In this document: positions 46,435 through 57,609 of the stretch, piece by piece
Layout of the letters: the number at the start of each line of letters is the position of its first letter
Position numbering within the stretch: the stretch's first letter is position 1
Assembly (NCBI GenBank): GCA_000611715.1
Contig: AZYM01000095.1
Span: 310,001-374,000, forward strand
Length of the DNA stretch: 64,000 nucleotides
Source: Scolecobasidium constrictum UM 578
Lineage: Eukaryota > Ascomycota > Dothideomycetes > Venturiales > Sympoventuriaceae
Direction: 5' to 3'
Program-made: the position numbers and the translations under genes
Notes under the pieces: model-generated
The model's database searches: none
The model's input: the letters and a program-made list of their open reading frames with translations, nothing else
Told to the model about the DNA's origin: nothing

Positions 46435-49400
46435 ATGGCGTCAACTAGTGGGCTTCGACTCACGCGATCAACCCGCTATATTCTGAAGCAATGCCACAAT
46501 GGCACGCCGAACAAGCTGCCTCAGAACACCTGGCGAAGCTTCACGACAGCTCGCCTGGTCCCATACCACCAGAGACACGCGAACCGCAGCGGATTCGAGA
46601 ACAACTCGAAACCGAGCGTACACCGCCAATTGAGGAGTTACTCCCAAACATCGGCCAAGCAAAACCAAACTGAAGAGGCGCCCAATGCTCAGGCATATCT
46701 CAACTCCGGGGCGATTGCTGGAGCTCGGGACCTCGTCGACGTGAAGAAGGTGCTGGTCATTGGTAGTGGTGGTCTGGCCATTGGTCAGGCAGGTGAATTT
46801 GATTATTCTGGTGAGTCAATCCACGCGACGTCAGGCTGGGATCACCTCCGCTAACAATCACGAACAGGTTCTCAGGCGCTCAAGGCACTCAAGGAAGCCG
46901 GCGTTGCTTCCGTCCTCATTAACCCCAACATTGCAACTATTCAGACTTCGCATGTCCTCGCGGACGAAATTTACTACCTCCCCGTCACACCCGAGTACGT
47001 TACCTATGTCATTGAGCGCGAGCGGCCAGATGGCATCTTCCTCAGCTTTGGTGGTCAGACTGCGCTCAATCTGGGTGTCCAGATGCAGCGCATGGGCATT
47101 TTCGAGCGATATGGCGTCAAGGTCTTGGGCACCAGTGTCCGCACTCTCGAAGTGTCCGAAGATCGTGACTTGTTCGCTCAGGCACTGAAAGAGATCAACA
47201 TTCCAATCGCTGAGTCTATCGCCGTCGGTACTGTTGAGGATGCTTTGGATGCCGCGGACAAGGTTGGCTACCCAATCATTGTCCGTGCTGCGTATGCGCT
47301 CGGTGGTCTCGGTTCTGGTTTCGCAAACAACCCTGAAGAGCTCAGGAACTTGTCTGCTCGATCTTTGACGCTCTCCCCACAGATCTTGGTTGAGAAGTCC
47401 CTCAAGGGCTGGAAGGAGGCGGAGTACGAGGTGGTTCGTGATGCCAGTGACAACTGCATTACTGTCTGCAACATGGAGAACTTCGACCCTCTGGGTGTGC
47501 ATACTGGTGACAGTATCGTCGTGTCTCCTAGTCAGACGTTCAGCGACGAGGAATACCACATGCTGCGATCTGCTGCCATCAAGATTGTGCGACACTTGGG
47601 CGTTGTGGGTGAATGCAACGTTCAATATGCTCTTCAGCCGGATGGGCTAGACTACAGGGTTATCGAGGTCAACGCTCGTCTTTCTCGATCATCCGCCCTG
47701 GCTTCGAAGGCTACTGGCTACCCACTGGCTTACACTGCTGCGAAGATCGGTCTCGGTCACACTCTGCCTGAGCTGCCAAACGCTGTCACGAAGACGACCA
47801 CCGCAAACTTCGAGCCAAGCTTGGACTACATTGTCACGAAGATGCCTCGCTGGGATTTGAGCAAGTTCCAGAACGTCAAGCGTGACATTGGCAGCTCCAT
47901 GAAATCTGTTGGTGAAGTCATGGCTATTGGTCGTACTTTCGAGGAGTCTTTCCAGAAGGCATGCCGTATGGTTGATCCCAAGTTCCTAGGATTCCAAGGT
48001 GACAAATTCGAGGACCTTGATGACACTCTCCGCAATCCTACTGACCGTCGCTGGCTCGCTGTTGGTACTGCCATGTTCGAGCACGGCTACAGCGTTGAGA
48101 AGCTGCATGACCTTACCAAGATTGACAGCTGGTTCCTCTACAAGCTTCAGAACATCGTTGACACCACTCATGAGCTTGAGGATATTGGAAGCCTGTTTGG
48201 CCTGAAGAAAGAGCTTCTCATGAAGGCTAAGAAGCAGGGTTTCTCTGATAAGCAGATCGCGAAGGCTCTCAATTGCACCGAGAACGAGGTCCGTGCCCGT
48301 CGTATTGGCTTCGGCATCACGCCTTTTGTCAAGAGGATTGATACCCTTGCTGCCGAGTTCCCTGCTGAGACCAACTACCTATACACCACCTACAACGCCA
48401 CGACCCACGATGTTGAGTTCACTGACCACGGTATCATTGTGCTTGGAAGCGGTGTCTACCGTATCGGTAGCTCTGTGGAATTCGATTGGTGTGCTGTCAA
48501 TGCTACTCAGTCCCTCGGCAAGCTAGGCAAAAAGACTGTGACCATCAACTACAACCCAGAGACAGTAAGATTCTACGCTGGAAGACTATGATAACATCGC
48601 TGACTTTTTTCAGTACTCCACCGACTTTGATGTTCCCGATCGTCTGTACTTCGAAGAGTTGTCCTACGAGCGCGTTATGGATATCTACGAGCTCGAAGCT
48701 GCTAGCGGTGTCGTCGTTTCTGTCGGTGGTCAGCTGCCGCAGAACATTGCCCTCAAGCTCCAGGAAGACGGCAAGGCGAAGGTGCTTGGTACTGATCCCA
48801 AGGATATCGACAAGGCCGAAGACAGGCACAAGTTCTCCCAGATCTTGGACAGCATTGGCCTTGATCAGCCAGCATGGAAGGAGCTCACGTCTCTCAAAGA
48901 GGCTGAGACCTTTGCCGAGTCTGTTGGCTATCCGGTTCTTGTCCGTCCGTCCTACGTTCTGTCCGGTGCTGCCATGACTGTTATCCGATCCCAGAAGGAG
49001 CTCGCAGAGAAGCTCACGGCTGCCGCGAACGTCTCCCCAGACCATCCGGTCGTTATCTCGCAGTTCATTGAAGGTGCTCAGGAAATCGACGTCGATGCTG
49101 TTGCATCAGACGGCAAGCTCCTGATCCATGCTGTCAGCGAGCACGTTGAGCATGCTGGTGTTCACTCCGGCGATGCCTCCCTCGTACTGCCGCCCCACAC
49201 TCTCTCCCAGGAGATCCAGGACCGTGTCAAGACCATCGCTGAGAAGGTCGCTGAGGCGTGGAAGATCACTGGTCCGTTCAATATGCAAATCATCAAGCAG
49301 GATATTGAAGGTCAATCGGAGCCAGCACTGAAGGTCATTGAGTGCAATCTTCGCGCTTCTCGATCTTTCCCATTCAGCTCCAAGGTCCTTGGTACCAACT

Positions 49401-50132
49401 TCATTGATGTCGCTACTCGTGCTCTTGTCGGCAAGGATCTGCCAGAACCAATGGATCCAATGAAGGAGAAGCGGGACTACCTTGCTATCAAGGTGCCTCA
49501 GTTCTCTTGGACTCGTCTTGCCGGTGCTGATCCATTCCTCGGCGTCGAGATGGCTTCTACTGGCGAGATGGCTTGCTTCGGCAAGGACCTCATCGAGGCT
49601 TACTGGGCAGCTATGCAATCTACCATGAACTTCCGTCTACCACAACCAGGTGAAGGTCTTCTCTTCGGCGGTGACCTTAGCAACGACAACCTTGCTATCA
49701 TCGCCAAGTTCGTCCACCCGCTCGGCTACAAACTTTATGCCGCCAACAACGAGGTCAAGAGCTTCCTCGAGAGCAAGGTCAATGGTACCAGTGTCGAGGT
49801 CATCGAGTTCCCCAAGGAGGACAAGCGTGCCCTCCGCCAGGTGTTCGAGAAGTACGATATCCGTGGTGTGTTCAACTTGGCCAAGGTCCGCGCTTCCAGC
49901 TTGGTCGATGAGGATTATGTCATGCGTAGGAATGCTGTCGACTTTGGTGTGCCACTATTTATGGAGCCACAGGTATGTCCCCTCCTTGAACAACATCAGG
50001 CCAGTGACTAACATAATACCCTAGACCGCGAAGCTTTTTGCCCAGTGCATGAGCGAGAAGTTGCCCAAGCAAGAGGGCATTCCAGGAGAGGTTCGCCGAT
50101 GGAGCGAGTTCATTGGTGGCAAGCCTTTGTAA
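46435..50132 (+). CDS. CPA2: Arginine-specific carbamoyl-phosphate synthase, large subunit
   Basis: Makes carbamoyl phosphate for arginine synthesis from bicarbonate, ATP and glutamine-derived ammonia, together with a small glutaminase subunit. Exons are 46435-46810, 46868-48564, 48614-49972 and 50025-50132, total 1179 residues. The first 75 residues are rich in Arg, Ser, Thr and Asn with few acids, as in a mitochondrial presequence. The core begins KKVLVIGSGGLAIGQAGEFDYSG. The two ATP-grasp halves follow, including FVIRAAYALGGLGSG-like IIVRAAYALGGLGSGF and VLVRPSYVLSGAAM, with INYNPETYSTDFD across the second intron. An MGS-like domain forms the end (LFMEPQTAKLFAQC). The lack of glutaminase, dihydroorotase and ATCase domains separates it from the pyrimidine multienzyme. 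Confidence 0.96.
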
Positions 50133-50421
50133 TCATTTGTCGTCTCCAATATTGTGTTTGAATGATCGCAAGCAATTGGTTTTGCTTGCATAGAGGATAT
50201 CTGTCGTAGTTTTGAGAGCGATTATAGCAAATGAAAACATATTCACCATTCAGCACTGCGACAGTTCTGATGCATTCGGGGCTACAATGACGGATTCATC
50301 GATCTGACTAATAGTGTACATGTCCCGCGCACTGTCTTGCGTATCCATGACCTTCTCTTACGCGCCCGCTAATGCAAAGCCACAATATTACACACAACAG
50401 CCCCCACGCGCTGTGCTTAGA

Positions 50422-51894
50422 CTAGTTGTACTGCATGTACGTCGCCGTGGAGTTGAACTTCAAGTTGCCCTTGATGACCTTGTCCACAGCAGCGAGGAAA
50501 TCCTTCTCGGTCGCGACCTTCCTCCTCGCTCGAATAGCGAACATGCCCGCCTCGGTAGCCACACTTCGCAGCTCGGCACCCGTGCTGTTCGGGCACAGAC
50601 GCGAGATCAGCTCCCAACGGATGTCGCGCTCCACGCTCATGCTCTTAGCGTGAATACGCAGAATGTTCGCACGACCCTCCATATCCGGCAGCGAGAACTC
50701 GATCTTGCGGTCGATACGGCCAGGACGCATGAGCGCTGGGTCGAGCGTCGAAGGTCTGTTGGTCGCGAACATGACCTTGATGTTGCCACGGGCGTCGAAA
50801 CCGTCAAGCTGCGTGATGAGTTCCAACATAGTTCGCTGGACTTCGTTGTCACCTCCTGCGCCGTCGTCGAAACGGGCACCGCCGATAGCGTCCACCTCGT
50901 CGAAGAAGATGATGCATGCCTTCTTGGTTCGTGCCATTTCGAAGAGTTCTCGCACCATTCGTGCACCCTCACCGACGTACTTCTGGACGAGCTCGCTACC
51001 GATGACTCGGATGAATGTCGCGTCTGTTCTGTTGGCAACGGCTCGTGCGCAGAGCGTCTTGCCGGTTCCGGGTGGGCCGTAGAGGAGTGCACCCTTGGGA
51101 GGGTCGATACCGAGATTCACGAAGCGTTCAGGTGAGAGGAGAGGCATTTCGACGACTTCTCGTAGTTTCTCGATTTGCTCTTTGCAGCCGCCGACGTCGC
51201 CGTAGGTCACGTCTGGCTTGTCTTCGACCGTCATCATCGTCACTGAAGGGTCGATCTTGGGCGGTAGCGGTAGGAGGATCTGGTACTTGTTGCGGTCGAC
51301 GCTGCTTTGAAGTCAGCCTTCCCCCTCATATTCCATCCCAGTCTGTAGACGTACCCTACTCGCATGCCCTCCTCAATATCTGTTGGACTGACACGCTCGC
51401 CCAAGTTCACGACGAACTTCGCTATCTGCTTCACGTTGATGACATATTTGTTCTTCTCTGGGTTCTCGTCCGAGATGATCTTTGTACATCTTGCGACTTG
51501 TAGCGGTTGCTCCTCTTGCATTCGTTGTCGGTCGGCAGCGATGTCCCATAGATGTGGTGGTGCGAGACCTGTGTCTGATTCCTTGACGCCTGTCCATCTG
51601 TAAGCCTTGCGACCCGTGAGTACATCAGGTGACAGAACATACCAATCTTCTCGTTGATTGCGCTCTGCTTGTCCTTGATCTCCTTCTCGAGCTTCTTGAG
51701 CTCCGAAGCGTAAGGAGCTGCTCCGTATGTCTTCAGCACCTGGATATCCCTGTACTTCCATTAGTTTCGCTTCGTGTATGCCACCTTCGAGACCCGTACT
51801 CATCGGATAGTGGTGTGATCTTCTTCTCTTCTATCTCATCGTCTGCAAAGTTCTTCTGGTACTTCTCCCAGTTTGACCCCGTGGCGCTCGGCAT
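50422..51894 (-). CDS. RPT1: 26S proteasome ATPase subunit Rpt1
   Basis: One of six AAA ATPases in the base of the 19S regulatory particle; it unfolds and threads substrates into the 20S core. Exons (minus) are 51894-51800, 51749-51643, 51589-51355 and 51301-50422, total 438 residues. The joins read PLSDEDIQVLKTYG, NEKIGVKESDTGLAPPHLW and GMRVGVDRNKYQILLPLPPK, all as in Rpt1. Visible motifs are an N-terminal coiled coil (ELKKLEKEIKDKQSAI), Walker A GPPGTGKT, Walker B IIFFDEVDAIGGARF, arginine fingers in RPGRIDRKIEF, and the C-terminal YMQYN, the usual Rpt1 ending. The gene shares a 430-base divergent promoter with SmG. Confidence 0.97.
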
Positions 51895-52324
51895 TGTGAC
51901 TGCGCGGCCGTGCTAATGCGCCGCTGTGATGCGTGTTGGAGTAGAAGAGGCAATCGAAGACTGTTAGGAGATAGCGCGGAATCAAGCTATTATCGGAAGC
52001 TATTGCTTTGGTCGGCTGGCAGTGAGATGGGATGTGGAGGATGAAAGTCGTGGTGAGAGTTGTGAATGGCGTATCACCGGAGGCGACGTGATGCTCGATT
52101 GCCTAAGCCCAGGTACACAAGCGCGCTTATGCAAGGTGGTCCCTGCCCACAGCCGCGCGGATGTCCCGTCGAAAGCTCCAAAAAGTTAACCAGCAGAGTG
52201 GTGTTGCGACACGAAATCACTCTTCAGCCCAATCGACACGCGTTCCTGAAAAGAGCTTGAGATTTCGGCAAATCTCGAGAGCGAAACTCCCACCTCCCCA
52301 GCCGTTTCCAGAACCTCAGTCACC
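51895..52324. promoter_or_regulatory. Shared divergent promoter, RPT1 and SmG
   Basis: 430 bases between the two start codons. I looked for the yeast proteasome element GGTGGCAAA and did not find an exact copy. The 3' part is CT-rich near the SmG start. Confidence 0.5.
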
Positions 52325-52717
52325 ATGCCTCAAGCACAACCAGAACTCAAGCGGGTAAGTCCTCGTCCTTTACTTATGCCTTTGTCGCATAAGCTCGAAC
52401 AGAACGGACCTGACCTCTTCAAGTACTTAGACAAGCGCGTATTTGTCGCGCTGAACGGCAGCAGAAAAGTCATGGGCACACTGCGAGGATATGACGTGCG
52501 CATCCTCCCCAAGTCCTCGACTCTGCGACATGAACTCACATACGTACAGGTCTTCCTCAATGTCGTGCTGGATGATGCAGTGGAAGAGAAGGCAACGGGA
52601 GAGAAGGTCAGAATCGGCATGGTCGTGATTCGAGGAAACTCAGTCGTGATGATGGAGGCATTGGACAGAATAGAGGAAGGCAGAGGCGGAGGTGGTCACC
52701 AGGGCGGCTTTAGATGA
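52325..52717 (+). CDS. SMX2: Small nuclear ribonucleoprotein SmG
   Basis: A subunit of the seven-member Sm ring on spliceosomal snRNAs. Exons are 52325-52354, then 52403 or 52424 to 52495, then 52550-52717. The Sm1 motif is KYLDKRVFVALNGSRKVMGTLRGYD, cut by the second intron before VFLNVVLDDAVEE; the Sm2 motif is IGMVVIRGNSVVMMEAL. Family members read PELKKYLDKR directly, which corresponds to the AAG acceptor at 52423 (89 residues). The better-looking CAG acceptor at 52402 adds seven residues, NGPDLFK in place of K (96 residues). The C-terminus is a Gly-rich tail. Both introns are multiples of three and stop-free, so the whole stretch reads as one open frame. Confidence 0.93.
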   Translation: MPQAQPELKRVSPRPLLMPLSHKLEQNGPDLFKYLDKRVFVALNGSRKVMGTLRGYDVRILPKSSTLRHELTYVQVFLNVVLDDAVEEKATGEKVRIGMVVIRGNSVVMMEALDRIEEGRGGGGHQGGFR

Positions 52718-53068
52718 GCGGCTTACAGCGAGGACACGAACAAATCAACTAGCGCTTACGACCTTGATGTACAAGTCAAATGGCCGCATCACGATCCCTC
52801 AGATGGAAGAAGACGAAGACAGCAGGGTACGCCAAATACGGCCGCCATAGCGGCGCTGGCAGTGTATAATTGAGCGCCTGGTACGTCGACACAATGAAAC
52901 ATCATGCCGAGTATTGATACTCAATATCTTTCCAAGCTTTCCGCACTTCACGAATCGGTCGGGAAAACAGCACCTCTGTGTTGCACAACAAGAAATGATC
53001 GAGGTCTGGCAATTTGTTACATCTATGCTAACACATCATGTGGCATTTCACAAGAATCTGACCGCTGA
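52718..53068. other. Convergent 3' region, SmG and the TauD-like gene
   Basis: 351 bases holding both 3' ends; no gene is seen. Confidence 0.4.
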
Positions 53069-54313
53069 TCAACCCTCGAACGGCGTCTCATATGGCGTTT
53101 CACCTTGTGGGGTGATCCTAGCCAAATGTCTGCGCTGGCCATCCTCCCAGTCGAGCAGCGCCGAATGAGCAGTCACACGATTATCCTGCATATGATTAGA
53201 CCAAACAACACATGCAACTCATTCAGAAGTACTCACCCAGACAACAACAGTTCCAGCAGCCCACTTGACGCGAGCCTGGAAGTCCTGGCCCTTCGCGATA
53301 TGGTCATAGAGGAAGTTGAGCAGGAAGTCGGACTCCTCCTTCTTGTAGCCGATGATCTTCCTGGTGAACTGTGGGTTGACGAACAGCGCTTTCTCGCCGG
53401 TGACAGGGTGTGTCCGCACAATTGGATGCACATTGGCAACTGGATCACGGCGCACAACGCCACCGCGCTTGCTCGCCTGCTCAGCCTGCTCGTAGCCTGA
53501 ATGTAAAGCCTTCAGGCCATGTAGGCGCTTGCGGAACTCTGGACTCAGACGACGATATGCCGCGGCCTGATTGGCGAATAGAGTGTCGCCGCCAGCAGAA
53601 GGTCCATCTAAAAGATAGAGGAAAGTGGTCGCTGGAGGCTGCTGCTCATATGTCACATCAGAGTGCCAGGTCACGCTGTTCGTGCGTTCCTCGAAGAAGT
53701 CCTTTGCGGTGGTGTCATCAGCTCCTCGATGGACCAGATGTATCTCGGGATGACCTTCAGGCGCACCTGATGTGGGATGGATATGATGTCTGCCGAAGTA
53801 GCTGCCATAGTCGAGGGCGTCCTTGATGTTGAGATCTGCCAGGTCTTGATTGCGGAACGCGACGACTTTCTTCTGCGCAACGAAGAGTGCGAGTTCGTCC
53901 TTGCCTTCCTTCGTCAGCTTTGAGAGCTGAATGTTCTCGATTTCAGCACCAATGCTTGCAGTCAGATCGGTGACTTTTGCGCCCTTGAGCAGATTTGGAA
54001 ACGATGGGTCGGCGTCCTTGCCGTGATCGTAGTGCTCGAATGGTTTCAAGGGCTCGTAATCTGGAATCGTTCACCGTCAGAACTTGCTCATGGAGTCGGC
54101 AATGTTTGATTTACGCTTCTTTGGATCCCACACCGGAAGGTAATTTGCATACTTCGCCGCTGGCTGGGTCTTGCTCCCTTCAAGCTCGACATCCTTCTTG
54201 AACGCCCGAGGACCACCGATATACGCCTCCTTGTACTGACCAACTCCCGACACCTGTCGGAACGCTGGATTCAATGACGAGAGGGGTGCAGATTCGACGA
54301 GAGCTGGGGTCAT
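53069..54313 (-). CDS. TauD-type 2-oxoglutarate Fe(II) dioxygenase
   Basis: TauD-family enzymes hydroxylate taurine or related sulfonates, or aryloxy acids, with 2-oxoglutarate and oxygen; many release sulfite. Exons (minus) are 54313-54115, 54060-53237 and 53185-53069, total 379 residues. The joins read WDPKKHYEPLKPFEH and VVVWDNRVTAHSALLDW. The iron facial triad is complete: His199 and Asp201 in SVTWHSDVTYEQ, and the distal His in RVTAHSALLD on the last exon. The 2-oxoglutarate-binding Arg is in RRHLARITPQG. No targeting signal is seen. The next gene on the right but one strand over is a Dal5-type transporter, which suggests a shared substrate. Confidence 0.92.
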
Positions 54314-55507
54314 TATGGTCTTGAGTCTTGGTCGATACGAGGGTCTTGATTTTCAGCTTCTCTGTATAGTCACGGAGCAGGTCTTATATCGAGGCTTGAT
54401 CAAACTCTTACGCGTTATCGGTATTGCGCAATGTCTTACAGCATTTACAGCTTCTCCGCACTTCGGCAACGTACCTAGCCATTTAGCGATATACGCCTTC
54501 GCTAATTGCGACGGTGGAGCTGGTGGAGTATCTCATGTTCCCGGGCTCTGGCGAACCATTTGGTCTCTGCACATACACAGAGATGCAAATGCCATCAGCA
54601 AACCACAACGCGATCTTTCGCCAGCTGCGAAGGCAGTCTTTGGACTTCCTAAACACGTTTGGGTGGGTTCCAAAAACTAATTTGAAGATCTGCGCTGATG
54701 TTGTCCCAGGTTCAAGCCATTGACGCTCGTGGAGATATTCGTGATCAACATCCCTGTTTGACGTGATCTGCCATGTCTATCACGACAACTCCTCACAAAA
54801 CACACCTTGAAACGACGATATCCACCTCAAACTGGATCACCAAATTCTCTTATCTCTGTCGCCATCTGCAGGTGCTTTTACGTGCTTCAAAACATGCGAT
54901 CAATCATTGCCCAACTGAAGTCGTCCAATTGTCCTCGTGAGGCAATGATCTGATACTCTGGTATTGATCCTGAGGATGGATCCCACAAGGAGTTGCCCCA
55001 ATGCGAACGAAAAGCCCGTCGCTTGGGTTCGCAAGCCTTCGAACCACAAGTTTTTGAACGTAGCCGACGGCCCAAGAGCTTGGTATGGCGCCATATACAT
55101 GGTGCACGAGGTGATCAGCAGTGTTCTGCATCGTGGAAAGAGCCTCTAATCCCACGATTATGGAGCAGAGTGCCTTTAGCCGACGGAGGAAACCCGGAAG
55201 TGAAGAATTCCAGTAGAAAATGTGTGTCAAGCAGAAAAATCTCTGTCCGCTCGTCATCGTGAACTCGGCTAAGGGTTGAGACGATACCTGCAGGGCGATC
55301 CTATATCAAGGCGGAAGTCATCTACTGAGCCGAAGCCATTGTACTTCAGCATTGCTCGGCCCAAACACCAAGCACTTGGGTTCCTGCGCCATTGCGGTCA
55401 CGAATCACATCCCCTACCTGTCGCCATTGACGAAGCTTTCTCTCAAGTCAACCTCCATTGCTTGTCTTTGCTCACGACACCTTGGCAAGGACTCGGCTCA
55501 GAGCGCC
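54314..55507. other. Divergent intergenic region, TauD-like and MFS genes
   Basis: 1194 bases between the two start codons. Short frames on both strands lack motifs. A B-box-like string (GGTTCGAAGG, minus strand near 55040) is not part of a tRNA. The region probably holds both promoters. Confidence 0.4.
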
Positions 55508-57449
55508 ATGGCCGACTCCAAGGACATCAATGGCGGAGTGCTTGCAGCAAGCAAGAATGGATCGTTCAATGATGCGAAGGATCTGAGCTCTGTCGAAAGC
55601 GATACCGATGTGAGCAGTCACCGAGGTGATGTCTTCGACACGTCTGGCTTGGAAGACTTGTACAGACCCATCTCGTCGTACGAAGGCATCCATCGATATG
55701 ATCCAAAGTTCCAGTGGCCAGATGCGGACGAGAAGAAAGTGGTGCGAAGGGTATGTTAAGACTTCTCTGGCTGTAATTCTACACGGGGCAAATTCACTGA
55801 TGCATTCCCAGATCGACAAGCGCATCTGTACTTGGGCATGCTTGATGTTCTTCGCACTGCAACTCGATAGAGGCAACATCTCGCAAGCACTGTCGGACAA
55901 CATGCTCAACGACCTGCACCTGACAACCAACGACTACAATACCGGCATGACGATCTTCTACCTGTGCTTCATGTGCGCCGAGGTGCCGTCTCAGCTTATC
56001 TCCAAGAAAATCGGTCCAGATAATTGGATTCCCATCCAGATGGTCTCGTGGTCCCTGGTCGCTAGCTTCCAAGCGTTCCTGAGTGGGAAGAGCAGCTTCT
56101 ATGCGTGCCGAGCGCTACTCGGCCTTATCGAAGGAGGATTGTAAGTGCTCACACGTTCATTCGTGATTCAATACTGTTTCTTTCCCCGGAGTCATTGGCC
56201 AGGGTAGCCGCACTAGATGTTGCAGACCATGTTGATTCCGAACACAGCCACGTGACCCTCTTATGGCGAGGAGTCCTTTCATTTGTCGACACCTTCATGG
56301 AGGGATCACATCGCTGACTTGATCCCAGCATTCCTGACGTGATCCTATATTTGAGCTACTTCTACAAATCGAAAGAACTGCCCAAGCGTCTGTCCTGGTT
56401 CTGGGTCTCCTACCAAAGCACGCAGATTGTCTCGGCCTTTCTGGCCTATGGCATCCTCCGACTTCGAGGCCACAACGGTATGGCCGGCTGGAGGTGGCTC
56501 TTTGCGCTTGAAGGCACGTTGACTGGTCTCATCGGCATTGCTTCATGGTTCTACTTGCCGCCATCGCCTACTCAGACAGCAAGCTGGTTCCGAGGCAAGG
56601 ATGGCTGGTTCAACGAGCGCGAAGAGAAGATCATGGTGAATCGAATCTTGCGAGACGACCCTTCGAAGGGCGATATGCACAACCGTGAGGGTCTGAGCAT
56701 CAAGCAGTTCTGGCTGTGCATCACGGACTGGCATATGTGGCCCATCTACCTCATCGGTCTTTCATGGTTGATCCCTACGCAACCAATGTCCAACTATCTG
56801 ACGCTTCAACTGCGCAGTGTCGGCTTCGACACTTTCGAGACGAATTTGTTGACGATCCCTGCCTATGTGCTCTTCATCCTGCAACTATTGTTCTGGACTT
56901 GGCTGAGCGAGAAGCTGAATGAGCGGTTCCTGGTTGGCTTGATCAGTCAGATTTGGGCTCTGCCTGTGTTGATTGCACTGCGATGTATCCCAGGAGCGAC
57001 TAGTGCATGGCCCAAGTATGCACTCAGTCTGCTCTTGGTCGGCCATCCTTATGTGCATGCAATCCTGGTCGCTATCACATCAAGAAACGCAGGTACGGTG
57101 CGAACAAGGACCGTGGCGTCAGCCTTCTACAACATGTGTGTGCAAGCCAGCTCGATCATTGCTACCAACGTGAGTACATCACTCATCCACAATTTGCAAC
57201 CACTTAGCTGACAACGACCAGATCTACCGTGAGAAAGATAAGCCGATGTACAGAACTGGCAACTCTGTCCTCATTGCCATCTGTGCTTACAACTTCATCT
57301 TGTTCATAGGCGCAAAGCTGTTCTATGTGCGTGTAAACAAGAAGCGGGCTGCGAAATGGGATGCCATGTCGCAATCAGAGAAGGAGCATTATTTGGCAAC
57401 GACCACAGATCAAGGAAACCGGAGACTGGACTTCAGATTTGCGCATTAA
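55508..57449 (+). CDS. MFS anion transporter, Dal5/allantoate permease-like
   Basis: A proton-linked plasma-membrane transporter of the anion:cation symporter family, whose fungal members carry allantoate, vitamins, or sulfonates (yeast Soa1). Exons are 55508-55750, 55812-56140, 56329-57169 and 57222-57449, total 546 residues. After a polar N-terminus of about 85 residues come about twelve hydrophobic segments, starting TWACLMFFALQLDRGNISQAL, with the family's DRGNI(S/G)xA pattern. PSQLISKKIGPDNWIPIQM follows as in Dal5 proteins, and RALLGLIEGGFIPDVILYLS spans the second intron, where the D/E-G-G-x-x-P pattern is conserved. The long loop after segment six has the typical EREEKIMVNRILRDDPSKGDM. 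The second intron is 188 bases. The substrate is unknown. Confidence 0.92.
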
Positions 57450-57609
57450 GCCGTAGATGCATTGCAAAGCGGTATCACAGCGCGTCAGGGTTATGAGCTC
57501 TGTACTGACGTGCAAAAAAGGAGTACGCGCCGACCAAGGAAAGAATCTTTGCGGTAATCATAAGACAGATTCTCATTGATGTACAGGTTGGAGGACTATT
57601 TGATGCGCC

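Noticed and set aside
46435..50132. The pyrimidine multienzyme (CPSase-ATCase) rather than the arginine enzyme
   Set aside because: There is a presequence-like N-terminus and no glutaminase, dihydroorotase-like or aspartate carbamoyltransferase domain.
54990..55100. A tRNA gene suggested by GGTTCGAAGG on the minus strand
   Set aside because: No pairing T stem, anticodon stem or acceptor stem could be formed.
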